A DNA stretch of 64,000 nucleotides, taken from positions 56,990 to 120,989 of the forward strand of contig NZ_WMLB01000001.1 of assembly GCF_009709675.1 (NCBI RefSeq). The letters are read 5' to 3'. This document shows positions 1 through 9,720 of the stretch, one piece after another (position 1 is the first letter of the stretch; each line of letters opens with the position of its first letter). Position numbers and translations under genes: made by a program. Origin of the DNA: Agromyces bracchium (GTDB taxonomy: Bacteria; Actinomycetota; Actinomycetes; Actinomycetales; Microbacteriaceae). The notes below the pieces were generated by a model that saw nothing but the letters and a program-made list of their open reading frames with translations, made no database searches and was not told the origin of the DNA.

Positions 1-2
1 AG

Positions 3-350
3 TCCGCGATCATCACGGCGGGCGCGACCGTGCTCGCCGAGGACGTCGAGGCGCACCTCCTCGCCCTGCCCGGCGTGCGCGACGCGGCGGTCGTGGGCGA
101 GCCGCACGACCTGCTCGGCGAGCGCATCGTCGCGGTCGTCGAGCTCGAGCCCGGCACGCGGCTCGAGACGGTGGCGGATGCCGCGCGCGCCGCGCTCAAC
201 CCGGTCGAGCTGCCGCGGCGGTGGTTCGCCGCCGACCTGCCGCGCACCCCGTCCGGCAAGCCCGCACGCGGGCGGCTGCGCGAGGACATCGTGGCCGGGC
301 GGCTCGGGACGGGGCATCCGCAGCCCTTCATCGACCGGAGGAATGCATGA
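3..350 (+). CDS. Acyl-CoA synthetase (AMP-binding enzyme), C-terminal part, 5' end outside window
   Basis: Only the last ~115 codons are present; the frame is open to the window edge, so the start lies upstream. The visible part matches the mobile C-terminal domain of ANL-superfamily acyl-CoA ligases: a region reading VEAHLLALPGVRDAAVVGEP, then the catalytic-lysine motif PRTPSGKPARGRL near the end. Such enzymes activate a carboxylic acid with ATP and transfer it to CoA. The stop overlaps the thiolase start (ATGA), so the two are translationally coupled, and the ECF transporter genes follow. A role in making or salvaging a biotin precursor acyl-CoA is inference from context; the substrate cannot be read here. 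Confidence 0.85.
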   Translation, partial: SAIITAGATVLAEDVEAHLLALPGVRDAAVVGEPHDLLGERIVAVVELEPGTRLETVADAARAALNPVELPRRWFAADLPRTPSGKPARGRLREDIVAGRLGTGHPQPFIDRRNA

Positions 351-1600
351 CCCGCGACCAGGCACCCGTGATCGTCGCGGCGCGACGCACGGCGATCGGC
401 ACCGCCGGGCGAGCGCTCGCCGGGCACACCGTGGACGCGCTCGCGGCGCCCGTGCTCGCTGCCGTCGCCGCCGAGGTCGCGCCCGCGGGCGTCGCGGTCG
501 ACGACGTCGTGCTCGGCAACTGCATGGGCCCGGGCGGCGACCTCGCGCGCGTGGCCGCGCTGCGCGCGGAGCTCGGTGCACACGTGCCGGGCGTGACGGT
601 CGATCGGCAGTGCGGGTCGGGGCTCGACGCGGTGATCCAGGCGGCGTCGCGCGTGCGCGCGGGCGACGCCGGGCTCGTGCTCGCCGGCGGCGCCGAGTCG
701 GCGTCGACCGCGCCGCACCGGGTGTGGCCCGACTCGGGCGAGCGGTACACGCGCGCACCGTTCGCGCCGGCCGGCCTGCCCGACCCCGACATGGGTCCGG
801 CGGCCGAGCACCTCGCGCAGGTCCGCGGCATCACCCGCGAGCGGCAGGATGCCTGGGCCGCGCGATCGCACTCCCGAGCGGCCGCCGCCCGCGACGCCGG
901 GCGGTTCGACGCCGAGGTCGTGGCGATCGACGGCGTCGCCCGCGACGACCGGCCGAGGGCGTCGATGGATGTCGCGATGCTCGCGCGGTTCGCTCCGGCG
1001 TTCGTTCCTGAATCCGAGGACGTCCTCGGATTCGGAAGCGTCCTCGGATTCAGGAACGAACGCGAGCATGCGACATCCGGCACCGTCGACATCACCGCGA
1101 GCGGCGCCGACGGCACACGCTGCGGCACCGCGGGCACCGTCACCGCCGGCAACTCGTGCGGGTTCTCCGACGGCGCCGCGGCCATGGCCGTGGCCACCGC
1201 CGACCTGGCGCGCGACCTCGGCCTGCCCGCGCTCCGCATCCGCGCGACCGCCGTCGCCGCCGGCGACCCCGCCCTGCCGGGCCTCGGCGCCGCGTGGGCG
1301 GGCCGCCGCGCGCTCGAACGTGCAGGCATGACGGCCGCCGACCTCGGCTTCGTCGAGATCACCGAGGCGTTCGCCGCGCAGGTGCTCGCCGTGAGCGACG
1401 AGCTCGGGCTCGATCAGGAGACGATCTCGGGCGACGGCGGCGCGATCGCGCTCGGCCACCCGTGGGGTGCGTCCGGCGCCATCCTGCTCGTGCGCCTCGC
1501 AGCCCGCATGGCTGCCGTCGACGACGCGCGCGCGGGCCTCGCGGCGTGCTCGATCGGCGGCGGGCAGGGCGTCGCGATGATCGTGGAGCGCGTCGCATGA
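347..1600 (+). CDS. Thiolase family protein (acetyl-CoA acyltransferase-like) with an in-frame palindromic insertion
   Basis: 417 aa from an ATG overlapping the preceding stop. Thiolase hallmarks are present: nucleophile Cys in DRQCGSG (about residue 89), GHPWGASG with the catalytic His (about 371) and CSIGGGQG with the second Cys (about 401). Thiolases condense or cleave acyl-CoA plus acetyl-CoA. Between MLARFAPAF and GTVTAGNSCGFSDGAA, where family members usually have only a short link, this protein carries an extra stretch (about residues 218-239) encoded by a perfect 23-bp inverted repeat. The insertion keeps the frame, and the motifs on both sides are intact, so the enzyme may still fold. 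It is coupled to the acyl-CoA ligase upstream and the ABC ATPase downstream. Confidence 0.9.
   Translation: MTRDQAPVIVAARRTAIGTAGRALAGHTVDALAAPVLAAVAAEVAPAGVAVDDVVLGNCMGPGGDLARVAALRAELGAHVPGVTVDRQCGSGLDAVIQAASRVRAGDAGLVLAGGAESASTAPHRVWPDSGERYTRAPFAPAGLPDPDMGPAAEHLAQVRGITRERQDAWAARSHSRAAAARDAGRFDAEVVAIDGVARDDRPRASMDVAMLARFAPAFVPESEDVLGFGSVLGFRNEREHATSGTVDITASGADGTRCGTAGTVTAGNSCGFSDGAAAMAVATADLARDLGLPALRIRATAVAAGDPALPGLGAAWAGRRALERAGMTAADLGFVEITEAFAAQVLAVSDELGLDQETISGDGGAIALGHPWGASGAILLVRLAARMAAVDDARAGLAACSIGGGQGVAMIVERVA
998..1063. repeat. Perfect 23-bp inverted repeat inside the thiolase gene
   Basis: Arms 998-1020 and 1041-1063 are exact reverse complements around a 20-nt loop. The loop itself repeats TCCTCGGATTC (1023-1033), which recurs in the right arm (1041-1051). 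It looks like a small palindromic repeat element that landed in a coding region without breaking the frame. No second copy was noticed in this window. Confidence 0.85.
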
Positions 1601-2277
1601 GCGCCATCCGCTTCGAAGGCGTCAGCCACCGCTTCGACGGCGAGCTCGTCGTCGACGACGTGAGCCTCGAGCTCACCGAGCGGCGCATCGGCATCGTCGG
1701 CGCCAACGGCTCCGGCAAGTCGACGCTCGCGCGCATGATCAACGGACTCGTGACGCCGACCTCCGGCACGGTCACGGTCGACGGCCTCGACGTCGCCCGG
1801 CACGGTCGCGAGGTGCGCCGCCGGGTCGGGTTCGTGTTCACGAACGCCGACACGCAGATCGTGATGCCGACCGTCCGCGAGGACGTCGCGTTCACGCTCC
1901 GCCGGCACCGGCTGGATGCCGCGACCGCGACCGCTCGCGTCGACGCCGTGCTCGACCGCTTCGGCCTCGCCGAGCTCGCCGACCGGCCGGCCCACCGCCT
2001 CTCGGGCGGGCAGAAGCAGCTCCTCGCCCTGGCCGCCGTGCTCGTCGGCGAACCCGCGATCGTCGTGGCCGACGAGCCGACGACCCTGCTCGACGCACGC
2101 AACGCGCGCCGCATCGCCGAGCACTTCGCGACCCTCGACGAGCAGCTCGTCGTCGTGAGCCACCAGCTCGAGCTGCTCGAGTCGTTCGACCGCGTGATCG
2201 TGATGGAGGCCGGCCGGATCGTCGCCGACGACGCCCCCGAGCCCGCGCTCGACGCCTACCGGGCGCTGATCGGGTGA
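1597..2277 (+). CDS. bioM: ECF transporter ATP-binding protein (BioM/CbiO-like)
   Basis: 226 aa ABC ATPase. Visible motifs are Walker A GANGSGKST (Lys about 41), signature LSGGQKQLLALA, Walker B IVVADEPTTLLD and the switch histidine in VVVSHQLELL. ATPases of energy-coupling-factor importers drive vitamin or metal uptake together with an EcfT membrane protein and a substrate-binding S component. The ATG overlaps the thiolase stop, and the EcfT gene starts 7 bp after its end. Actinobacterial two-gene modules of this kind usually serve BioY (biotin), whose gene could lie just upstream of the window. The biotin assignment is inference; cobalt or another vitamin is possible. Confidence 0.82.
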   Translation: MSAIRFEGVSHRFDGELVVDDVSLELTERRIGIVGANGSGKSTLARMINGLVTPTSGTVTVDGLDVARHGREVRRRVGFVFTNADTQIVMPTVREDVAFTLRRHRLDAATATARVDAVLDRFGLAELADRPAHRLSGGQKQLLALAAVLVGEPAIVVADEPTTLLDARNARRIAEHFATLDEQLVVVSHQLELLESFDRVIVMEAGRIVADDAPEPALDAYRALIG

Positions 2278-2284
2278 GGCGGCC

Positions 2285-2874
2285 ATGATCGGCGTGTACC
2301 ACCCGGGCTCCTCGGTCCTCCATCGGATGCCCGCGCTCGCGAAGCTCGCACTGCTCGCGGCCACGGTGACGGCGACCGCGCTCGTCGGCTCGCTGCCCGC
2401 CCTCGGCATCGTCGCCGCGGCGACGCTCGGGCTGTTCGCGCTCGCCCGGATCCCGGTGCGCGTCGCCTGGCGCCAGGTCTCGCCGATCCTCTGGGTGCTC
2501 GCGTTCGCGGTGCCCGTGCAGTGGATCTTCGCCGGGTGGGAGGCCGCCGCGACCATGGGCGTGCGGCTCGTGCTCGCCGTCGCCCTCGCCGCCGTCTACA
2601 CGATGACCACCCAGGTCTCGGCGACCCTCGATGCGATGCAGGTGCTGCTGCGCCCGTTCGCGCGGTGGATCGACCCGGACCGCGTCGGGCTGGCGCTGGC
2701 CCTCGCCATCCGCTGCGTGCCGCTGCTCGCCGACCTGGTGCGCGAGGTGCTCGAGGCGCGCAAGGCGCGCGGCGCCGAGGGGTCGCTCACCGCGCTCGCG
2801 GTGCCGGTCATCGTGCGGACGCTCCGCACGGCCGACCACCTCGGCGAGGCGCTCATGGCGCGCGGCGTCGACGA

Positions 2875-2878
<4 letters not shown>
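2285..2878 (+). CDS. bioN: ECF transporter transmembrane protein EcfT (BioN/CbiQ-like)
   Basis: 197 aa with several hydrophobic segments (about 17-50, 60-85, 90-110 and 130-150) and the EcfT coupling motif ARKARGAEGS near residue 160, which docks on the ATPase. It is the scaffold linking ATPases to the S component in the membrane. It follows the ATPase gene by 7 bp with the same strand and style, so they form one operon. Its TAG stop shares two bases with the stop of the convergent 6-phosphogluconate dehydrogenase gene (CTAG at 2875-2878). Confidence 0.85.
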
Positions 2879-3927
<1,049 letters not shown>

Positions 3928-4170
3928 GAGCCGTCCCCCGTCGCTCAGCCGGCTCGGATCGCTCGGTCCGGCCGGCGCGTTCACGCGGCAGTCTAGGGCT
4001 GCTCGCGGGCGCGCCGCACCGTTGCACGCGGAGATCTCGGGCCGCGCCGCGGGCCGACGGGACGGTGTCCGCGGGTCCGGGCACACTTGGTCGACGCGGA
4101 CCCTTCTCCGCCGTTCGCCCGGCCGCCCCCTCGGCCGAGCCCGACCCGAACCCATGGAGCACCACCCTCG

Positions 4171-4956
4171 ATGATGGGCATCACCCATGCCACGAGCGGC
4201 GCCGCCGCCTGGCTCGCGATCACCGGAACCATGCCGATCGTCACCGCCGGGGCCTACCCCCTCGACCCCGTCGGCGTGCTCGCCGGCACCGCGGTCTGCG
4301 CGGGCGCCGCGCTGCTGCCCGACGCCGACCACCACAGCGCCACGATCGCGCACTCGGTGCCCGTGCTCGGCAAGCTCGCGACCGCCGTCGTGGAGACGGC
4401 ATCCGGCGGCCACCGGCAGGGCGCGCACTCGCCCGTCGGCGTGCTCGTGACGTTCGCGGCGGCCTGGGCCCTGACCCTCGTCGCGTTCCCCGTCGACCCG
4501 CTCGGCACGCTCGCCATCGGCGCCGGGGCGGGCACCGCCGCGCTCACCGCGTTCGGCCTGAAGGCGCGCGGCCTCATCCGCTCATGGCCGGCTGCGTGGG
4601 CGGTGGGCGCTCTGCTCGGCGCCTTCATCGTCGTGTTCGCGCCCGAGCAGGTCGCCTGGTTTCCGCTCGCCGTGCTCGTGGGCTTCGTCGCGCACCTCGC
4701 GGGCGACCTGCTCACGACGGGCGGCCTGCCGGGCCTCATCTGGCCCTGGCGGATCCGCCCGCCGAGGGCGCTCCGCCAGGTGCCCGTGCTGGGCCGTGTC
4801 TGGCTGCCGAACGGCTACGTGTCGCTGCCCGTGCTCGGCGACACCGGCTCGCTCCGCGAGACGATGCTCGGCGCCCTGCTCGGCACGTACTGCTTCATCG
4901 GCTCGACGTACGAGGTGCTCCGGCTGGTCGGCGTCGACCCGTTCACGTTCTGGTGA
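4171..4956 (+). CDS. Metal-dependent hydrolase, membrane-bound YdjM-like (DUF457) family
   Basis: 261 aa starting MMGITHATSGAAAWLA. The DUF457/YdjM pattern is visible: an early His (THATSG), a metal-like acidic/His cluster PDADHHSA after the first membrane segment, GGHRQGAHSPVG near residue 80 and HLAGDLLTTGG near 175. Five or so hydrophobic segments place it in the cytoplasmic membrane. The biochemical role of the family is poorly defined; the E. coli member is DNA-damage induced. It stands alone between divergent gnd and a convergent membrane-protein gene. Confidence 0.8.
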   Translation: MMGITHATSGAAAWLAITGTMPIVTAGAYPLDPVGVLAGTAVCAGAALLPDADHHSATIAHSVPVLGKLATAVVETASGGHRQGAHSPVGVLVTFAAAWALTLVAFPVDPLGTLAIGAGAGTAALTAFGLKARGLIRSWPAAWAVGALLGAFIVVFAPEQVAWFPLAVLVGFVAHLAGDLLTTGGLPGLIWPWRIRPPRALRQVPVLGRVWLPNGYVSLPVLGDTGSLRETMLGALLGTYCFIGSTYEVLRLVGVDPFTFW

Positions 4957-4979
4957 GCGCGGTCGAGCGGATGCCCCCG

Positions 4980-6323
4980 TCAGTCCGCCAGCCGATCGCA
5001 CGGCACCTCGACCGCCCACCCGTCCGGGGCGATCGCGACCGCCGTGCGATCCGGCGCGGAGTCGGCCGCGCACGCCGCGCGCGCCGCCGGGATCGCCGAC
5101 GCCCAGTCGGGGCCCGCGCCGCGTGCCGACGGCTGCGGGACGAGCGCACCGACGACCGTTGCGATCAGGACGGCGACGAGCACCGCGACCGCCGTCCGCC
5201 GAAGGACGCCGGCACGCCAGGACACGGAGGTCGCGAGCACCACGACCGCGAGCAGGAAGAGCGACGGCACGACGCCGTACCGCGTGAGGTGGATGTTCAC
5301 CGCGACGTCGACCGGGACGAGCGAGAAGAAGTAGTCAGGGTTCGAGTTCAGCACGTAGGCCGCCGACCAGGCGACGACCGATCCGGCCGCGAGCGCCGCG
5401 CCCGCGATGCGCTCGACGGCGAGGCCGCGCCACAGCACCCACACGAGCGCGACGAGGAAGGGCAGCAGCACGAGCGCCGCTCCCCACCAGCCGAAGTGCA
5501 GCACCCATGCCGCCTTCCACTGCCGCGACGGGAAGACCGCCTCCATCGGCGCGTGGTAGAGGTAGCCCTGCACGGTCGACAGGAACGGCGGCGAGCCCTC
5601 GGCACCGGGATCGCGCGGCGAGAGCAGCAGCGCGACGACCTGCGCGGCCGATCCGAGGAGCACGCCGGCCCCGACGATCAACCGGTTCGGATCGCGGAAC
5701 CGCCACGCCAGCAGCGGCAGGAACAGCAGCATCTGGATCTCGGTGAGGGCGGCGGCGAGGCCCACGACCCCGAGCAGGATCGCGGTCGACCGACGCCGGG
5801 GAGCGGCCAGCAGCAGCCACGGCGCGAGCCAGAGCGCGTACCAGTGCAGGTTCGCCGCGTTGCCGACGACCTCCCAGCCGACCGCGGGGGCGAGGAAGGT
5901 GAGCGCGCCGAGCGCGACGCGCGCCGGAAGCCAGGCCACCACGCTGCGGGCGCAGGCGAACACGATCGCCGAGACCGCTCCGACGACGAGGCACGACCCG
6001 ACCGTCATCGCGATCGCGTACCCCTCGACGGGCACCACCGCGACGGTGACTCCCGCGATCATGCGCGGCACGAGGTGCAGGTACCCCTGGTACGGCTGCA
6101 GGAGCACGCCCAGCGGGTCCGCCGCGAGCGCGTCGCCCAGGAAGAACGCGCCGTCCTCGGCCCACAGCGCAGCCCGCGCAGCAGGTTCGACGCGCGCCCA
6201 CGACACCACCGCGCCGAGCACGGCGAGGGCGATCGTCCAGACCCACTCGGGCACGCGCCCGGCGCCCGCACGGTCCGGCGGTGCGATTCGACCGGTCTCG
6301 TCGGTCGCCGAGGGCGCGTCCAT
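4980..6323 (-). CDS. Polytopic membrane protein, GT-C glycosyltransferase-like
   Basis: 447 aa with about ten hydrophobic segments. The start is set at the ATG reading MDAPSATDETGR; a longer frame would run into the tRNA-Lys gene. After the first membrane segment comes ALWAEDGAFFLGD, an acidic loop of the type that carries the catalytic residue in GT-C lipid-linked glycosyltransferases, followed by YQGYLHLVPR. This supports a large-loop membrane glycosyltransferase or a related wall-polymer protein, but no close family can be named. It is monocistronic and convergent with the DUF457 gene. Confidence 0.6.
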   Translation of the reverse strand: MDAPSATDETGRIAPPDRAGAGRVPEWVWTIALAVLGAVVSWARVEPAARAALWAEDGAFFLGDALAADPLGVLLQPYQGYLHLVPRMIAGVTVAVVPVEGYAIAMTVGSCLVVGAVSAIVFACARSVVAWLPARVALGALTFLAPAVGWEVVGNAANLHWYALWLAPWLLLAAPRRRSTAILLGVVGLAAALTEIQMLLFLPLLAWRFRDPNRLIVGAGVLLGSAAQVVALLLSPRDPGAEGSPPFLSTVQGYLYHAPMEAVFPSRQWKAAWVLHFGWWGAALVLLPFLVALVWVLWRGLAVERIAGAALAAGSVVAWSAAYVLNSNPDYFFSLVPVDVAVNIHLTRYGVVPSLFLLAVVVLATSVSWRAGVLRRTAVAVLVAVLIATVVGALVPQPSARGAGPDWASAIPAARAACAADSAPDRTAVAIAPDGWAVEVPCDRLAD

Positions 6324-6423
6324 CGTCCTCCCGTCGTCCGATCCGCTCCGGTCCACGATACGGCCGGAGCCCTCGCGCGCCGGGGAATGACGAAGGCCCC
6401 GGCGATCACTCGCCGGGGCCTGC

Positions 6424-6499
6424 TGGTGCACCCCCAGGGACTTGAACCCTGAACCCACTGATTAAGAGTCAGTTGCTCTGCCGATTGAGCTAGAGGTGC
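6424..6499 (-). tRNA. tRNA-Lys(CTT), CCA end encoded
   Basis: Read on the minus strand the acceptor GCACCTC pairs with GGGGTGC, followed by discriminator A and an encoded CCA. The D arm is GCTCAATCGGCAGAGC, the anticodon stem ACTGA/TCAGT encloses loop CTCTTAA giving anticodon CTT, and the T arm contains GGTTCAAGTCC. It decodes AAG. Confidence 0.96.
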
Positions 6500-6634
6500 G
6501 TTTCGGCCGGTTTCTCTCGAACCCCGAACCGAGGAACAACGGTATCAGGTGACCGGCTCGAACGCGAAATCGAGGTCGGCCCGGGCGCGCCGCCCGCCGG
6601 AAGCCGGCCGCCGACGGCTCGATAGGCTGAACCG

Positions 6635-7423
6635 GTGACGGATGCCTCGTACGCCGACGACCTCGCCCTCGCCCTCGAACTGGCCGACCTCGCCGACGCG
6701 GCCGCGATGGCGCGCTTCCGCGCCGTCGACCTCCGGATCGACACGAAACCCGACCGCTCATTCGTGACCGAGGCCGACCTCGCGGTCGAGCGCGCGGTGC
6801 GCGAGGTGCTCGCCGAGCGCCGCCCCGGCGACGGCATCCTCGGCGAGGAGTACGGTACCGAGGGCGCGGGCTCGCGGCGGTGGATCATCGATCCGATCGA
6901 CGGCACGTCCAACTTCCTCCGCGGCGTGCCGGTGTGGGGCGCGCTCATCGCGCTCACGGTCGACGACCGACCGGTCGTGGGCGTCGCCTCGATGCCCGCC
7001 CTCGGGCGACGCTGGTGGGGCGCGGCCGGCGCGGCCGCCCAGACGACGGATGCCCCCGGCGCGACGCCCCGCGACATCCGCGTGTCGAACGTGGCCGACC
7101 TCGCCGACGCGTCACTCAGCTTCCAGAGCATCGCGCAGTGGCGCGAGGCGGGCTACCTCGGGCGGCTGCTCGCGCTCGGCGAGCGCGTGTGGCGCGACCG
7201 CGCCTACGGCGACCTGTGGTCGTACTGCCTGCTCGCGGAGGGCCTCGTCGACGTCGTCGCCGAGTTCGACGTGAAGGCGTGGGACCTCGCGGCGCTCATC
7301 CCGATCGTCGAAGGTGCGGGCGGGCGGTTCACCTCGGTGACGGGCGAGGCGGGCGTCGGCAACGGCAGTGCGCTCGCGACGAACGGGCTGCTCCACGACG
7401 CCGTCCTCGAGGCCCTGAAGTGA
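6635..7423 (+). CDS. hisN: Histidinol-phosphatase, inositol-monophosphatase family (HisN)
   Basis: 262 aa from a GTG start. IMPase-fold metal-binding motifs appear in order: the EADLAVER region, GEEYG (about 70), WIIDPIDGTSNFLRG (about 87-101) and the C-terminal AWDLAALIPIVEGAGG. In actinobacteria this subfamily includes HisN, which removes phosphate from L-histidinol phosphate in histidine synthesis. A general inositol or sugar phosphatase role is possible, but FLRGVP and length favour HisN. Its stop overlaps the next start (GTGA), so it is coupled to the luciferase-like gene. Confidence 0.82.
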   Translation: MTDASYADDLALALELADLADAAAMARFRAVDLRIDTKPDRSFVTEADLAVERAVREVLAERRPGDGILGEEYGTEGAGSRRWIIDPIDGTSNFLRGVPVWGALIALTVDDRPVVGVASMPALGRRWWGAAGAAAQTTDAPGATPRDIRVSNVADLADASLSFQSIAQWREAGYLGRLLALGERVWRDRAYGDLWSYCLLAEGLVDVVAEFDVKAWDLAALIPIVEGAGGRFTSVTGEAGVGNGSALATNGLLHDAVLEALK

Positions 7424-8355
7424 GCCGCGGGCTCGAGGTCTGCATCTTCACCGAGCCGCAGCAGGGCGCGAGCTACGAGGAGCAGCTCGCACAGGCGCAG
7501 GAGACCGAGCGCCTCGGCTTCGATGGCTGGTTCCGGAGCGACCACATCCTGCACATGGGCCCGGGCGATCCGATGCCCGGACCGACCGACGCGTGGACGA
7601 CCCTCGCGGGCATCGCCCGCGAGACCGACCGCGTCCGGCTCGGCACGCTCGTCTCGCCGGTGACGTTCCGCCACCCGGGGCTCCTCGCGATCCAGGTCGC
7701 CCAGGTCGACGACATGTCGGGCGGGCGCGTCGAGCTCGGCCTCGGCGCGGGCTGGTTCGGCGCCGAGCACGCCGCGTACGGCATCCCGTTCCCGGATCGG
7801 CGCTTCGACCTCCTCGAGGAGCAGCTGCGGGTCGTCACGGGCCTCTGGCAGACCCCGGTGGGCGAACGCTTCTCGTTCGGGGGCGAGCACTACGAGCTCG
7901 ACGACGCCCCGGCACTGCCGAAGCCGGTGCAGTCGCCTGTGCCGCTCATCATGGGCGGCGGCGGCCGCACCCGGCTTCCCGCCCTCGCGGCGCGGTTCGC
8001 CACCGAGTTCAACCGCGGCTTCTCCGACGAGGACGAGATCGCCGCCTCGTTCGCGCGCGTGCGCGCAGCCTGCGAGGCGATCGGCCGCGACCCGGACACG
8101 ATGCGCCTGAGTGTCGCGCTGCCGACGGTGGTGGCGACGGATGACGCGTCCTACCTCGCGCGACTCGCCGCGATCCACGCCGACCCCGACACCTTCGCCG
8201 AGGTCAACGTCGCCGGCACCCCCGAGGTCGTGGTCGAGAAGATCCGCCGGCTCGCCGACCTCGGCGCCGACCGCGTGTACCTGCAGCTCGTCGACCAGCG
8301 CGACCTCGACCACGTCGAGCTCATCGCCGCGGAGGTGCTCCCCCACCTCGGGTGA
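7420..8355 (+). CDS. LLM-class F420-dependent oxidoreductase
   Basis: 311 aa from the GTG overlapping the hisN stop. It shows the luciferase-like TIM-barrel pattern: opening strand GLEVCIFTEPQ, ERLGFDGWFRSDHILHM, VRLGTLVSPVTFRHPG, the conserved SGGRVELGLGAGWFGAEH and PVPLIMGGGG for cofactor phosphate binding. Actinobacterial members usually use reduced F420 rather than FMN for hydride transfer. The substrate is unknown. The coupling to hisN is positional and does not itself imply a histidine-pathway role. Confidence 0.85.
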   Translation: MSRGLEVCIFTEPQQGASYEEQLAQAQETERLGFDGWFRSDHILHMGPGDPMPGPTDAWTTLAGIARETDRVRLGTLVSPVTFRHPGLLAIQVAQVDDMSGGRVELGLGAGWFGAEHAAYGIPFPDRRFDLLEEQLRVVTGLWQTPVGERFSFGGEHYELDDAPALPKPVQSPVPLIMGGGGRTRLPALAARFATEFNRGFSDEDEIAASFARVRAACEAIGRDPDTMRLSVALPTVVATDDASYLARLAAIHADPDTFAEVNVAGTPEVVVEKIRRLADLGADRVYLQLVDQRDLDHVELIAAEVLPHLG

Positions 8356-8501
8356 CGCGCACCGGACACGTCGCCGCTCGAGGACGCTGCGTCGCCACCG
8401 CCGATATCGCGTTTCGGGCACGATCCGCGCCACCGTGACCGGAGTGTCGCCGTCGTCGCGTACCCTTGTCGTGAGGGCCGGGGGGCCTCGAGGGGGAAGA
8501 G

Positions 8502-8765
8502 ATGCGGCTGATCGCACGCCGACGGCACGAGGTCGTCGACCAGCAACCGCTGGATCCGGAAGACGACCCGTACGCCGCCTACCTGATCTGGAAGGCGGAG
8601 CGCGAGGCGGAATCGGGCGAACCGGACACCGAGCTCGACGGTGCGGATGGCGCGGTGAGCGCCGCTGCCTCCGCCGCAGCGATCGAGTCCACCGAACCGG
8701 CACGCGGCTCGTGGTTCCGCCGCATCTCCGCGCTCGGCCACGTCAACGCCGCACGCGGCCGCTGA
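8502..8765 (+). CDS. Small hypothetical protein, 87 aa
   Basis: Starts at an ATG behind a strong AGGGGGAAGAG ribosome-binding site. The N-terminus is basic (MRLIARRRHEV), followed by DPEDDPYAAYLIWKAERE, a helical acidic middle with many Ala and Glu, and a basic end GSWFRRISALGHVNAARGR. No membrane segment or catalytic motif is evident. I do not recognise a family. It stands between the LLM oxidoreductase and a secreted-protein gene, with about 145 bp upstream carrying no other gene. Confidence 0.6.
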   Translation: MRLIARRRHEVVDQQPLDPEDDPYAAYLIWKAEREAESGEPDTELDGADGAVSAAASAAAIESTEPARGSWFRRISALGHVNAARGR

Positions 8766-8829
8766 CGGCCGGCGGCTCATCGAGCCGATGGGCGACGACG
8801 GCCGCCCGCAGCGGAACGTCCTGCAGATA

Positions 8830-8857
8830 TTGACACTTCCTCGGGTCCGAGTAGTGT
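8830..8857 (+). promoter_or_regulatory. Sigma-70-like promoter for the small secreted protein
   Basis: A consensus -35 TTGACA (8830-8835) is followed after 16 bp by TAGTGT (8852-8857), a good -10. The gene starts at 8906, leaving a short leader. Confidence 0.6.
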
Positions 8858-8905
8858 CTGTGGCGATCCGGCAGTTTCCCGTACCGCTGAAGCAACGGAG
8901 GAATC

Positions 8906-9271
8906 ATGCTCAAGAGAACCCTGGCCGCGGCCGGCCTCGCCGCCGCATTCGTCCTCATTCCCACCTCGGCTCAGGCGCTCGACTGCATCAATGTCAGCAA
9001 GCCGCCCGCAGCCTGCGGCAGCGAATGCGACGCGCCCGTCATCCGCGGCAACTGGGGATGGCTCCCGAGCGTCTTCCCCGGGGCGCCCGAGGTGTGGGTG
9101 TTCGTCCCGCCGGGGACGGTCCAGGAGTTCGGCCTGCCGGGCGAGAACGGCAACTACCAGAACGGCGAGGGGTACGCCCTGCTCGTCAACGCCATCTGCG
9201 ACTCGCTCGGCCAGGTGAGCGAGAAGCGCCAGGCCGAGCACGGGATCCAGCTCATGGAGGGCTGCCCGTGA
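8906..9271 (+). CDS. Small secreted protein, unknown function
   Basis: 121 aa behind an ACGGAGGAATC ribosome-binding site. A clear signal peptide MLKRTLAAAGLAAAFVLIP ending TSAQA is followed by a mature part with six cysteines (CINV, ACGSEC, CDSL, EGCP, etc.), suggesting disulfide bonds outside the cell. No enzyme motif is seen. It has its own promoter with perfect TTGACA and ends at a strong bidirectional terminator shared with tmRNA. It may be an extracellular or cell-surface protein; no function is assigned. Confidence 0.72.
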   Translation: MLKRTLAAAGLAAAFVLIPTSAQALDCINVSKPPAACGSECDAPVIRGNWGWLPSVFPGAPEVWVFVPPGTVQEFGLPGENGNYQNGEGYALLVNAICDSLGQVSEKRQAEHGIQLMEGCP

Positions 9272-9293
9272 TCGGTCGCTGACGACGCGCGCG

Positions 9294-9323
9294 ACGAAGG
9301 CCGCCCCGCGGGGCGGCCTTCGT
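9294..9323. terminator. Bidirectional hairpin terminator between secreted protein and tmRNA
   Basis: Positions 9294-9323 form a perfect 30-bp palindrome (ACGAAGGCCGCCCCG and its reverse complement). It lies between the 3' ends of two converging transcription units, so it can act for both. Confidence 0.8.
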
Positions 9324-9352
9324 GGTACTCGCGAGCGTGCGATGACGACCGG

Positions 9353-9720
9353 TGGTGGAGATGGGGGGAATTGAACCCCCGTCCATCGCTGGGATTCCAC
9401 GGTTTCTCCGGGCGCATCCTGTGAGGCGTTCTGCTCGGCCCCGACCCTTGCCACAGGCAGCCAGGTCGACGGGCCCAGCCTGAAAGAGTCCCGTACGACG
9501 CTCAGGCGACGTCGCACAGCGAGTTCCCTAGATGACGCCAGCGACCGGGGCGGGAACGAACCCGGGCTGACGGACTAACGGACTCGCTTAGGCAGCGAGG
9601 GCGTAGTCGTTCTGCGACTTATTGGCAGTTATTGTTTCGCAGGGAGCGTTCACGAGATAACCCTGCATCCTCGGCCCGCTTCACGCGGTCTCGCAGGCGA
9701 TGTCGAAACCGATCATCCCC
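9353..9720 (-). ncRNA. ssrA: Transfer-messenger RNA (tmRNA, ssrA)
   Basis: One-piece tmRNA of 368 nt including CCA. On the minus strand the 5' end GGGGATG pairs with CATCTCC before ACCA, and the T arm GGTTCAATTCC is at the 3' side. The reading frame GCC AAT AAG TCG ... TAA encodes the tag ANKSQNDYALAA, with the usual YALAA end that directs proteolysis. It rescues ribosomes stalled on broken mRNA with SmpB, whose gene is 7 kb away at 16.4-16.85 kb. Confidence 0.96.
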
